The notes below the pieces were generated by a model. That model was not told where the DNA came from. It did not search any database and saw only the letters and a program-made list of their open reading frames with translations. The position numbers and the translations under genes are program-made. A stretch of 46,037 bases of DNA from Pseudomonas sp. (lineage in GTDB: Bacteria > Pseudomonadota > Gammaproteobacteria > Pseudomonadales > Pseudomonadaceae): assembly GCF_028293835.1 (NCBI RefSeq), contig NZ_JAQGNX010000073.1, positions 1 to 46,037 on the forward strand, given 5' to 3'. Each line of letters opens with the position of its first letter. The stretch's first letter is position 1. Below are positions 8,737-16,142 of the stretch, piece after piece.

Positions 8737-9403
8737 TGCGGCTCTCCAGCACATACCCCATGCCGCGAATGGTGTGCAGTAGCTTTTGCTCAAAAGGCCC
8801 ATCGAGCTTGGCGCGCAGGCGTTTGATCGCGACTTCGACAACGTTCGCATCGCTATCGAAATTGATGTCCCAAACCATCTCGGCAATCGAAGTCTTGGAC
8901 AGAATCTCTCCTTGGCGCCGAGCCAGTACGCTGAGCAGGGAAAACTCTTTGGCGGTCAAATCCAGGCGCATTCCGCCGCGACTGGCCTTACGGCTGATCA
9001 GGTCGACCCACAGGTCGGCGATGCTGATCTGCACCGGCTCATGGCCACCGCTGCGCCGGGTCAACGCTTGCAGGCGTGCCACCAGCTCAAGGAAGGAAAA
9101 CGGCTTGCCCAGATAATCATCGGCCCCTTCGCGCAAGCCGCGAATGCGGTCATCGACGTTTTCCCTCGCGGTAAGCATGATCACCGGCGTTTGCTTGCGG
9201 GCACGCAATGCACGCAGCACGCCGTAGCCGTCCAGGCCGGGAAGCATGACGTCGAGGATGATCACCGCGTAGTCACTTTCCAGGCCCAAATGCAGACCTT
9301 CAATGCCATCACGCGCCAGGTCCACGGTGTAGCCTTGTTCGGTCAGGCCCCGATGCAGGTAATCGGCGGTCTTTTCTTCATCTTCAATAATCAGCACGCG
9401 CAT
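8726..9403 (-). CDS. OmpR/CopR-family response regulator of the pump operon
   Basis: A 225-residue regulator with a receiver domain (MRVLIIEDEEKTADYL; phospho-acceptor Asp51 in IILDVMLPGLDGY; switch Thr in VIMLTARE; conserved Lys in YLGKPFSFLEL) and a C-terminal winged helix (LTAKEFSLLSVLARR, VVEVAIKRLRAKLD). It resembles CopR/CusR/IrlR activators. I chose ATG 9403, giving the usual MRVLIIEDE start; GTG 9412 would add three residues and begins directly after the permease stop. The gene follows the permease by about 9 bp and overlaps the kinase gene, so pump and sensor system are co-transcribed and may autoregulate through the repeats at 13799-13825. Confidence 0.94.
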   Translation of the reverse strand: MRVLIIEDEEKTADYLHRGLTEQGYTVDLARDGIEGLHLGLESDYAVIILDVMLPGLDGYGVLRALRARKQTPVIMLTARENVDDRIRGLREGADDYLGKPFSFLELVARLQALTRRSGGHEPVQISIADLWVDLISRKASRGGMRLDLTAKEFSLLSVLARRQGEILSKTSIAEMVWDINFDSDANVVEVAIKRLRAKLDGPFEQKLLHTIRGMGYVLESRSAN

Positions 9404-9412
9404 GGGCGACAC

Positions 9413-12400
9413 TCACTTGTCTATGGCCAGAACCGGCGCAGGTTGTGCTGCCGGTTTTGGCTTGCGCCGATGAAACAGCCGTTCCAACTGCAGGTAAATC
9501 ACGGGTGTGGTAAACAGCGTCAGTGCCTGGCTGACCAGCAGGCCGCCGACCACCGCAATCCCCAGGGGTTGGCGCAACTCCGCACCAACACCGTAGCCGA
9601 GCATCAGCGGCAAGGCGCCAAGCAAGGCTGCCAAGGTGGTCATGATGATCGGGCGAAAGCGCGTCAGGCACGCTTCGAAGATGGCGTCTTCTGGACTCAG
9701 CCCTCGGTTGCGTTGTGCATCCAGGGCAAAGTCCACCAGGAGGATACCGTTTTTCTTGACGATACCGATCAAAAGCACGATGCCGATCAATGCCATGATC
9801 GAGAAATCCTGCCCCATCAACCATAGCAACAGCAGCGCGCCGATACCCGCCGACGGAAGCGTGGAAATAATCGTCAGCGGATGCACGAAGCTCTCGTACA
9901 GCACACCCAAAATGATGTACACCGCTACTAGCGCGGCAAGCACCAGCCACGGTTGGTTGGCCAACGAACTTTGAAACGCCTGCGCCGCGCCCTGAAAGTT
10001 ACCGATGATTGCATCCGGCATGCCGATGTCGGCCTTGGCCTGATTGAGCATGATCACCGCATCGCCCAGCGCTACGCCCGGCCCGAGGTTGAAGGACAAG
10101 TTCGCCGCCGGGAACATCCCGTCATGGCTGATGGACAGCGGTCCAACGGTGGGCGCATCGACTTTTGCCAAGGCCGACAACGGCACCATTTCGTTACTGA
10201 GTGGTGAGCGCAGGTAGAAATAATTCAAACTCTCGGCCTTACCGCGTTGCTGTGCATCCAGCTCAAGAATTACTTTGTATTGGTTAATGTCGGTTTGAAA
10301 TTCGTTGATTTGCCGTTGACCAAAGGCATCGTACAGCGCTTGGTCGACATCGCTGGTGGTCAGGCCAAACCGGGCGGCAGCGCTGCGATCAATGCTGATG
10401 TGGGTGATGCTGCCGCCCAGTTGCAAATCGTTGGAGAGGTCGCGGAACGCCGGATTCTCCCGCAGCTTTTCAGTCAGGCGTTGGGTCCAGTTATTGAGTA
10501 ACTGGCCGTCGTTACTCTTAAGCACGTACTGGTATTGCGCGCGGCTGGGTCCGGAGCTGAGGTTGATGTCTTGCCCGGCACGCAAGTACAAGACGATGCC
10601 CGGCACCTTGGCCAATTTCGGTCGGAGACGGTCGATAAACTCGCTGACTGAGACGTCGCGGTCGCTGCGGTCTTTCAATGAGATAAAGAAGCGCCCGTTG
10701 GCGATGGTCTGGTTGCTACCGGTCACGCCAACCGAATGCGAATAGGCACGGACCGCCGGATCTTCGCCGACGATTTTTGCCAGCGCGATATGCTTTTCGA
10801 CCATGTCCCGGTAGGAAATATCAGCCGCAGCCTCACTGGTTCCCAACACAAACGCAGTGTCTTGCACCGGAAAGAAGCCTTTGGGGATGAACACATAACC
10901 GAGTCCCGCCAGCACCAGGGTCAAGCCAAAAATACTCAGCATCACCCGTTGGTGGGCCAGCGCTTTGCGCAGGCCGCGCTCGTACTGCGCCACTAAGCGT
11001 TCGCTGAAACCGGGGTTGGCATGGGGGTCGTGTTTGGGCGCGCGCATGAACAGTGCCGCGAGGGTAGGCGCCAACGTCAGTGAAACCACCACTGATATCA
11101 GGATAGTCGCGGTGGCCGTCAGGGCGAACTCTTTGAACAATCGCCCCACCACACCGCCCATGAACAGCAGCGGGATAAAGGCTGCGACTAGGGAGAAACT
11201 GATCGACACCACGGTGAAACCAATTTCACCGGAGCCTTTGATCGCCGCTTCGCGCATGCCGTCGCCCGCCTCAAGGTGTCGGTGGATGTTCTCCACCACC
11301 ACAATGGCATCGTCGACCACAAACCCCACGGCCACCACAATCGCCACTAATGTCAGGTTGTTCAGACTGAAACCGGCGACGTACATCATGGCAAAACTGG
11401 CGATCAGCGAGACGCCCAACACCGCGCTGACAATCAGCGTGGCCGACAGCTGACGCAGGAACAGGGCCATGACCGCGACCACCAGCAGCACCGCGATCAA
11501 CAGGGTGATTTCGACTTCATGCAGGGAAGCGCGAATGGTTTTGGTCCGGTCGATCAGAACTGAAACGTCCACCGACGCCGGCAGCATTTCTTGCAAGCGC
11601 GGTAATTCGCGCTGGATGCGGTCCACAGTGTCGACAATGTTCGCGCCTGGCTGACGGAACACCACGACGGTCACGCCTTGTTGATCGCCGGTCCAGGCTC
11701 GGACGTAGGCGTTTTCCGAGCCGTTGATCACCCTTGCGACGTCTTTCAAGTGCACCGGCGCGCCGTTTTTATAGGACACGATCAGTTGATCGTAATCCTG
11801 AGCCTGGAACAGTTGATCGTTGGAAGAGAGGGTCGACACATTGTCTTTGCCGTAGAGCGCGCCTTTGGCCAGGTTCAAGCTGGTCTGTTGTAGCGATCCG
11901 CGGATATCGGCCAGGGTCAACCCCAGGGCGGCGAGTTTTTCCGGTGCCGCTTGAACCCGAATCGCCGGACGTTGCTGACCAGTGATATTGACCAGGCCTA
12001 CACCATCAATCTGGCTTAGTTGTCGCGCGAGCAAGGTTTCGGTGACGTCACTGAGCTGGCTGGCGGGCATCAGGTTGGAACTGACGCTAAGGATCAGTAC
12101 CGGGCTGTCGGCGGGATTGACCTTGCGCCATGTGGGCAGGCTCGGCAGGTCGGCGGGCAGTCGGCCTGCTGCCGTGTTGATCGCCGCCTGCACTTCCTGG
12201 GCCGCCGTATCGATGCTTTTGTTCAGGGTGAATTGCAGGGTCAGGTTGGTCGAGCCCAATGCACTGCTGGAAATCATCTGGGTGATGCCGGGCACGGCAC
12301 TGAACTGAACTTCCAGTGGCGTCGCAACTGAAGACGCCATGGTTTCCGGGCTGGCGCCGGGCAGCGATGCAGTGACCTGAATCGTCGGAAACTCAGCTTC

Positions 12401-12526
12401 AGGCAGCGGCGCTACAGGCAGGCGCGGAAACGCCATCAAACCCAGCAGCACCATGGCAAACGTCAACAGCAGGGTCGCGACCGGATGATCGACACACCAC
12501 GCGGAAGGGGAGCCCATGCCTTTCAT
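9413..12526 (-). CDS. RND efflux permease, HAE1 family (MdtB/MdtC/MuxB-like)
   Basis: A 1037-residue inner-membrane proton-driven exporter, normal length for the family. It starts MKGMGSPSAWCVDHPVAT; the porter motif VAPLPEAEFPTIQVTASLPG follows the first helix. The proton-relay Asp pair lies in VGFVVDDAIVVVENIH on the fourth transmembrane helix, with FRPIIMTTLAALLGALP near the C-terminus, all typical of hydrophobe/amphiphile exporters. Heavy-metal (CzcA/CusA) permeases have different motifs there, so the substrate is more likely an organic compound even though the adjoining kinase is of the metal-sensor type. The ATG at 12526 overlaps the fusion-protein stop in ATGA, with GGAG eight bases before. 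No outer-membrane factor is in the operon, so it presumably uses a TolC/OprM-type channel encoded elsewhere. Confidence 0.94.
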   Translation of the reverse strand: MKGMGSPSAWCVDHPVATLLLTFAMVLLGLMAFPRLPVAPLPEAEFPTIQVTASLPGASPETMASSVATPLEVQFSAVPGITQMISSSALGSTNLTLQFTLNKSIDTAAQEVQAAINTAAGRLPADLPSLPTWRKVNPADSPVLILSVSSNLMPASQLSDVTETLLARQLSQIDGVGLVNITGQQRPAIRVQAAPEKLAALGLTLADIRGSLQQTSLNLAKGALYGKDNVSTLSSNDQLFQAQDYDQLIVSYKNGAPVHLKDVARVINGSENAYVRAWTGDQQGVTVVVFRQPGANIVDTVDRIQRELPRLQEMLPASVDVSVLIDRTKTIRASLHEVEITLLIAVLLVVAVMALFLRQLSATLIVSAVLGVSLIASFAMMYVAGFSLNNLTLVAIVVAVGFVVDDAIVVVENIHRHLEAGDGMREAAIKGSGEIGFTVVSISFSLVAAFIPLLFMGGVVGRLFKEFALTATATILISVVVSLTLAPTLAALFMRAPKHDPHANPGFSERLVAQYERGLRKALAHQRVMLSIFGLTLVLAGLGYVFIPKGFFPVQDTAFVLGTSEAAADISYRDMVEKHIALAKIVGEDPAVRAYSHSVGVTGSNQTIANGRFFISLKDRSDRDVSVSEFIDRLRPKLAKVPGIVLYLRAGQDINLSSGPSRAQYQYVLKSNDGQLLNNWTQRLTEKLRENPAFRDLSNDLQLGGSITHISIDRSAAARFGLTTSDVDQALYDAFGQRQINEFQTDINQYKVILELDAQQRGKAESLNYFYLRSPLSNEMVPLSALAKVDAPTVGPLSISHDGMFPAANLSFNLGPGVALGDAVIMLNQAKADIGMPDAIIGNFQGAAQAFQSSLANQPWLVLAALVAVYIILGVLYESFVHPLTIISTLPSAGIGALLLLWLMGQDFSIMALIGIVLLIGIVKKNGILLVDFALDAQRNRGLSPEDAIFEACLTRFRPIIMTTLAALLGALPLMLGYGVGAELRQPLGIAVVGGLLVSQALTLFTTPVIYLQLERLFHRRKPKPAAQPAPVLAIDK

Positions 12527-13680
12527 CGTGCGGTCTCCAGCGCAGGGTCCTGATCAGCCGGTTGATTGCCCTGGACGTCAACCCGGGCGCCAGGCTTAAG
12601 CCGCGATTGACCATCGCTGACCAGCACATCGCCCGCTTGCGGTCCCTTGATCAACGTCAGGTTGCTGTCCTGATACAACACTTCAACCGGTATCACCTCA
12701 ACTTTGCCGTCCTTCACGCGGTAAGCGAAATGGTTGTCGATGCCGCGCTGGACCACCTGCGGCGGCACTTTCAGGGCGTCACGGTCAACGGCGGTCTGAA
12801 TCCGAATAGTGACCAATTGGCCGGGCCACAGCTTCTCGTCAGGGTTTTTGAATTCGGCTTTGGCGCGAATGGTGCCGGTATTGGCGGCCACCTGGTTGTC
12901 GATCAAGGTCAATGTCCCTTGGCCGAGCAGCGTGCCGTTTTCTCCGTCGCCGATGTAGGCGTTTACCACCGCTGGGGTGCTGCCGTGGACCAGCTGCTGC
13001 AAGGTTGGCAGCATTTGTTGCGGCAAAGAGAACTCAACAGAAACAGGGTCGATCTGGGTGACGGAAAACAAACCGTCGGTGTCGCTTACCCGCAGGAAGT
13101 TACCTTCATCTACATTGCGGATACCGACGCGGCCGGTCACCGGCGAACGGATTTGCGTGTAGGAAAGCTGAACTTGAGAAGCATTGATGGACGCCAGATT
13201 ACCCTGCGCCGTTGCCGAGAGCTGATGCACCAGCGCTTGTGCCTGATCAAACGTCTGCTTGGAAATACTGTTATCGGTGGTCAGCAAGCGGTAGCGTTTC
13301 AGGTCAAGTTGCGCCACGTCGAGTTGCGCCTGACTTTGCGCCAATTGCGCTTGGGCCTGAGCCAGCGTCGCACGAATTGAACGGTCGTCAATGGTTGCCA
13401 ACAGGTCGCCGGTTTTGACTTGTTGGCCTTCCTTGACCAGCAATTTGGTCAGGATTCCATCCACCTGTGGGCGCACGATCACGCTGTGCAGGGACAGCAC
13501 TGAACCGATCCCGCTGACATAACGCGGCACGTCTTCTTTGACCACGCTGACCACCCGAACCGGAATCGCTGTGGGCGCTGACACCTTGGCCACTGCAGGG
13601 CGGGTGAGGAACCAGCCAACGATTACGACGAGCGCAATAACGACAAGGGCGGCGAGGGCGGTTCTGGTTGGTTTACGCAT
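12523..13680 (-). CDS. RND efflux periplasmic adaptor (membrane fusion protein)
   Basis: A 385-residue adaptor linking the inner-membrane pump to an outer-membrane channel. It starts MRKPTRTALAALVVIALVV, an N-terminal membrane anchor with no lipobox Cys. The lipoyl half-motifs are VIVRPQVDGILTKLLVKEGQ and VTGRVGIRNVDEGNFL, separated by an alpha-hairpin rich in Gln and Ala (AQAQLAQSQAQLDVAQLDL). Beta-barrel and membrane-proximal domains follow (LWPGQLVTIRIQ). It is MdtA/MuxA-like. I chose ATG 13680 because the protein then begins with the anchor; the upstream frame to 13728 codes no signal. It is the first gene of the operon and overlaps the permease gene by four bases. Confidence 0.93.
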   Translation of the reverse strand: MRKPTRTALAALVVIALVVIVGWFLTRPAVAKVSAPTAIPVRVVSVVKEDVPRYVSGIGSVLSLHSVIVRPQVDGILTKLLVKEGQQVKTGDLLATIDDRSIRATLAQAQAQLAQSQAQLDVAQLDLKRYRLLTTDNSISKQTFDQAQALVHQLSATAQGNLASINASQVQLSYTQIRSPVTGRVGIRNVDEGNFLRVSDTDGLFSVTQIDPVSVEFSLPQQMLPTLQQLVHGSTPAVVNAYIGDGENGTLLGQGTLTLIDNQVAANTGTIRAKAEFKNPDEKLWPGQLVTIRIQTAVDRDALKVPPQVVQRGIDNHFAYRVKDGKVEVIPVEVLYQDSNLTLIKGPQAGDVLVSDGQSRLKPGARVDVQGNQPADQDPALETAR

Positions 13681-14026
13681 GCTGGAATGTCGCCGGGGCA
13701 GGTCAGGAAGGAGGGCGGTCGCAGGCACCCAAAACCGGTGTTGCGATCATCCCGATAAATCAGCTTGTTCCTTATAGCCTGCCGACCGGGTCAGCAAACT
13801 GACGGCTAACTGTCAGAATTGTCAGCCAGAGGCTGGAAGTGGCCTGTCTCGGTTTAAGCATCGAACTTTTTTGCCGATACAAAGATAGAAGGGCCGGTAC
13901 GTTTGTGATCGCAATGATTGAACACGTGTTGAAAGGTTGGTGAAAGGAAGTATAGGAAGGTTCCTACATAAGACCTTTCTCTCCACCTTCTAAGCGCTAT
14001 TCAAAAAGCCTAAGCGGAGTATTCCG
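13681..14026. other. Divergent intergenic region between pump operon and fimbrial cluster
   Basis: A 346-bp gap holding the pump promoter with its repeat-type operator (13771-13825) and the AT-richer leader of the short pilin-like gene (13850-14026), whose ribosome site AGCGGAG is at about 14013-14019. I see no further ORF. Confidence 0.6.
13771..13825 (-). promoter_or_regulatory. Candidate pump-operon promoter with response-regulator repeats
   Basis: On the minus strand, TTTGCT (13793-13798) and TATAAG (13771-13776) are 16 bp apart and could be -35 and -10. Directly upstream, 13799-13825, lie spaced repeats: on the plus strand CTGACGGCTAACTGTCAG followed by AATTGTCAG, so TGTCAG recurs at 9-bp spacing and CTGAC/GTCAG form an inverted pair. 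OmpR-family regulators commonly bind such repeats next to the -35 box. The repeats are visible; binding by the operon's own regulator is inference. Confidence 0.45.
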
Positions 14027-14341
14027 ATGACCATTAAAACAGTCGGCTTTATTCTTTTATCCGTAGCGATTCTTACATTCAGCGCTGAGATTCTAGCCAG
14101 CGGTGGCACGCTCAAACTCAAGGGGAAGATCAGTAACGGCTCGTGTGATGTACGTGTTTCGAGCGAAGCTGGCAGTTTTCAAAATCCACGCATGATTCAG
14201 GTTTCCCCCCGTATTACCCTTGCTTTGGACATCAATAGCTACGCCTGCAAGGGTGACGTCGTGGTTTTCAGGAGCCATTTCGAAGCAGTTGCCGGCGACG
14301 ATAAACCGGTGGTCGGGGTAGTGACATTGACGTATCAATGA
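14027..14341 (+). CDS. Short pilin-like exported protein (104 aa)
   Basis: The protein starts MTIKTVGFILLSVAILTF and has a Sec signal ending near residue 25 (EILASGG). The mature part opens GTLKLKGKISNGSCDV, the usual first strands of chaperone-usher pilins, and ends VVTLTYQ, like the terminal strand recognised by the chaperone. Cys40 and Cys74 could form the pilin disulfide. It is only about 80 residues when mature, against 130-160 for a normal pilin, so the middle of the fold is missing or very short. AGCGGAG precedes ATG 14027. It lies 287 bp before the major pilin gene with its own leader, so it may not be part of that operon. It could be a minor or degenerate subunit; function unproven. 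Confidence 0.65.
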   Translation: MTIKTVGFILLSVAILTFSAEILASGGTLKLKGKISNGSCDVRVSSEAGSFQNPRMIQVSPRITLALDINSYACKGDVVVFRSHFEAVAGDDKPVVGVVTLTYQ

Positions 14342-14628
14342 GCAGCACCCCATTGAAAAATAAGTTGCGGTTTGTTGCGACCGACACATTGCAATGTAAT
14401 AAATCCGAGCTTTGGGCGATGTTTCACCTTGGCTGTTTACCCTGTAAGCCCCGGTTTATGGGCGTATAAACATTTATTAGAATTTTCCTACAGATCAAGA
14501 CTGCTTTCCTTGTTGCCAAATCCCTATCAATAACAAGGTTATCCTGACATCAAGCAATGGATCGTCTCGTTATAGTTCTGCTCATCCAGTGATGGGTAAA
14601 CACAAACGAACACAAGGAATGTATCTGT

Positions 14629-15210
14629 ATGAAAAAACTTTCTCTCGCATTGGCGGTTCTGAGCGCTATCGGTCTGGGTGCAACCAGCACGGCCAACGCT
14701 GCCAATAACGGCAAGGTGGTATTCAACGGCACGTTGACCAATATTTCTTGCGACGTGGGGCCGGGTGCCGGGGTGGGCGCGGGACCTAACGGCGATATCA
14801 ACGTAGACCTGGGTAACGTTTCATTTTCTGATATCGGCGTTGCAAGCGATACCAAATTGGAAACCGCGACCCCTGTACAACTGCTGGTCAATTGCAGCGC
14901 GGGCGTCGAGCAGTACGACACTGTAAAAATGCGCTTCGTTGCCCGCTCGGGCAGCGGCCTGGATAACAACGATTCGAAACTATTGCGCACAACCGGTGCA
15001 GCGGACGGTGTGGGTATTGGCTTGTTGAACGCCCAAAACCAGATCATGGATTTGAGCGGTACCGAAACCATCGATCAGCCGCTGGTGAAGGATGGCGCCG
15101 ACGGTGCCACTGCAGAGCTGAACTTCGGCGCGGTGTATGTGCTTAACGGCACGCCGACTAACCCAGGTAACGCCGACGGCTTCATGCCATTCGTATTGGA
15201 CTACGAGTAA
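14629..15210 (+). CDS. Major type 1 fimbrial subunit (chaperone-usher pilin)
   Basis: A 193-residue exported pilin. The signal peptide MKKLSLALAVLSAIGLGATS ends near TANAAN. The mature part starts NNGKVVFNGTLTNISCDV, with a Gly-rich insert (GPGAGVGAGPNG), and has two Cys, in ISCDV and LLVNCSAG, in the usual pilin disulfide positions. The end GFMPFVLDYE carries the aromatic penultimate pattern typical for chaperone binding. Such subunits are secreted by Sec, capped by the periplasmic chaperone and polymerised through the usher by donor-strand exchange. It is the first gene of pilin-chaperone-usher-chaperone-adhesin. ACAAGGA precedes ATG 14629. A 12-bp hairpin right after its stop may keep its mRNA more abundant than the downstream part. 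Confidence 0.9.
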   Translation: MKKLSLALAVLSAIGLGATSTANAANNGKVVFNGTLTNISCDVGPGAGVGAGPNGDINVDLGNVSFSDIGVASDTKLETATPVQLLVNCSAGVEQYDTVKMRFVARSGSGLDNNDSKLLRTTGAADGVGIGLLNAQNQIMDLSGTETIDQPLVKDGADGATAELNFGAVYVLNGTPTNPGNADGFMPFVLDYE

Positions 15211-15216
15211 CAGCAT

Positions 15217-15243
15217 GACGGGGTGAGCTTTGCTCGCCCCGTC
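15217..15243 (+). promoter_or_regulatory. Strong intra-operon hairpin between pilin and chaperone genes
   Basis: GACGGGGTGAGC (15217-15228), loop TTT, GCTCGCCCCGTC (15232-15243): a 12-bp stem with one T-G pair, starting 6 bp after the pilin stop. No T run follows, so it is not a classical terminator. Such stems after major-pilin genes can protect the upstream mRNA or cause partial termination, allowing much more pilin than assembly protein to be made (inference). Confidence 0.7.
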
Positions 15244-15270
15244 GCACTTGGGTTCCAGGCGATTGTCATT

Positions 15271-16008
15271 ATGATCTACACCCCTATTCGATACGTTTGC
15301 CTGTTGCTGGCGATGGCCATGGCTGCCAATTCCCAAGCGGGCATCGTGCTTAATACGACGCGCATCATCTATCCCGCCCAGGACAAGGAAGTCAGCTTCG
15401 GTGTGCAAAACAACGGTGGCGAAATTCTCTTGCAGTCCTGGCTCGAAGCCACTGCGGAGGAGGCCACCGATTTGCCATTTATCATCACGCCAGCCTTGGC
15501 GCGCATGCCAGCCGGTAGCAAACAATTGTTGCGGATCATGTACGCCGGCACCGACATGGCCCAAGACCGAGAGTCGGTATTTTGGCTCAACGTGCAAGAG
15601 ATTCCCCAGGCCGCTGCCGAAAACGCTTTGCAGATCGCTATTCGCCAGCGCATCAAAGTGTTATTTCGCCCGGTGGGTCTCGACGATGCGCCGGAAAAGG
15701 CCCCGGAAGCGCTTCAGTGGCAATTGCAAAACGACATACTGCGGGTGACCAATCCGAGTTCATACCATGTGTCCATGGTCAGGGTCGAAGCCCATGACGG
15801 TACTCATTCGTTGATGAAAACAACCAGCCACATGCTGGCTCCAAAACAATCACTGGAATTGAGGTTGAACCGCCCGGCAGGCGATCGGCCCATCACCTTG
15901 CGCTTCACCAGCATCAACGACTTTGGTGGTCAGGTGGCTTATCACGCCACGTTGAACGGACGCGAAGCGGCCACTGCGACTGTCGTCAGCAAAACCCACC
16001 GGCCCTGA
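15271..16008 (+). CDS. Periplasmic fimbrial chaperone 1 (PapD/FimC family)
   Basis: A 245-residue two-domain Ig-fold chaperone. The signal peptide MIYTPIRYVCLLLAMAMAAN ends near SQAG. The mature protein begins IVLNTTRIIYPAQDKEVSF, whose Arg is the conserved anchor residue. The family block LRIMYAG, then ESVFWLNVQEIP, and LQIAIRQRIKVLFRP with the second conserved basic residue (Lys) are all present. It binds pilins as they leave Sec, supplies the missing strand and delivers them to the usher. I chose ATG 15271, which gives a normal signal peptide. An upstream GTG (15223) lies within the hairpin and would add 16 non-conserved residues. It probably serves the major pilin encoded immediately upstream. 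Confidence 0.92.
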   Translation: MIYTPIRYVCLLLAMAMAANSQAGIVLNTTRIIYPAQDKEVSFGVQNNGGEILLQSWLEATAEEATDLPFIITPALARMPAGSKQLLRIMYAGTDMAQDRESVFWLNVQEIPQAAAENALQIAIRQRIKVLFRPVGLDDAPEKAPEALQWQLQNDILRVTNPSSYHVSMVRVEAHDGTHSLMKTTSHMLAPKQSLELRLNRPAGDRPITLRFTSINDFGGQVAYHATLNGREAATATVVSKTHRP

Positions 16009-16142
16009 CCAGTACCCGATAAACCAACCATCTACCTATCGAACAATCCGAGCTGCGACAGGTGCGCACCCTCGGCCGGTTTGCGCCTGCATGAAACAAC
16101 CCTGCGGCGCGAAGTACCCCAAGGATTGAGTGATAACAGCAC

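Noticed and set aside
8786..9826. A 346-codon plus-strand frame opposite the response regulator and permease end
   Set aside because: Both genes on the other strand are well supported; this frame is rich in Gln/His/Arg as expected for an antisense shadow.
14475..14628. Phase-variable (fimS-like) invertible promoter upstream of the major pilin
   Set aside because: I looked for flanking inverted repeats and a recombinase gene and saw neither.
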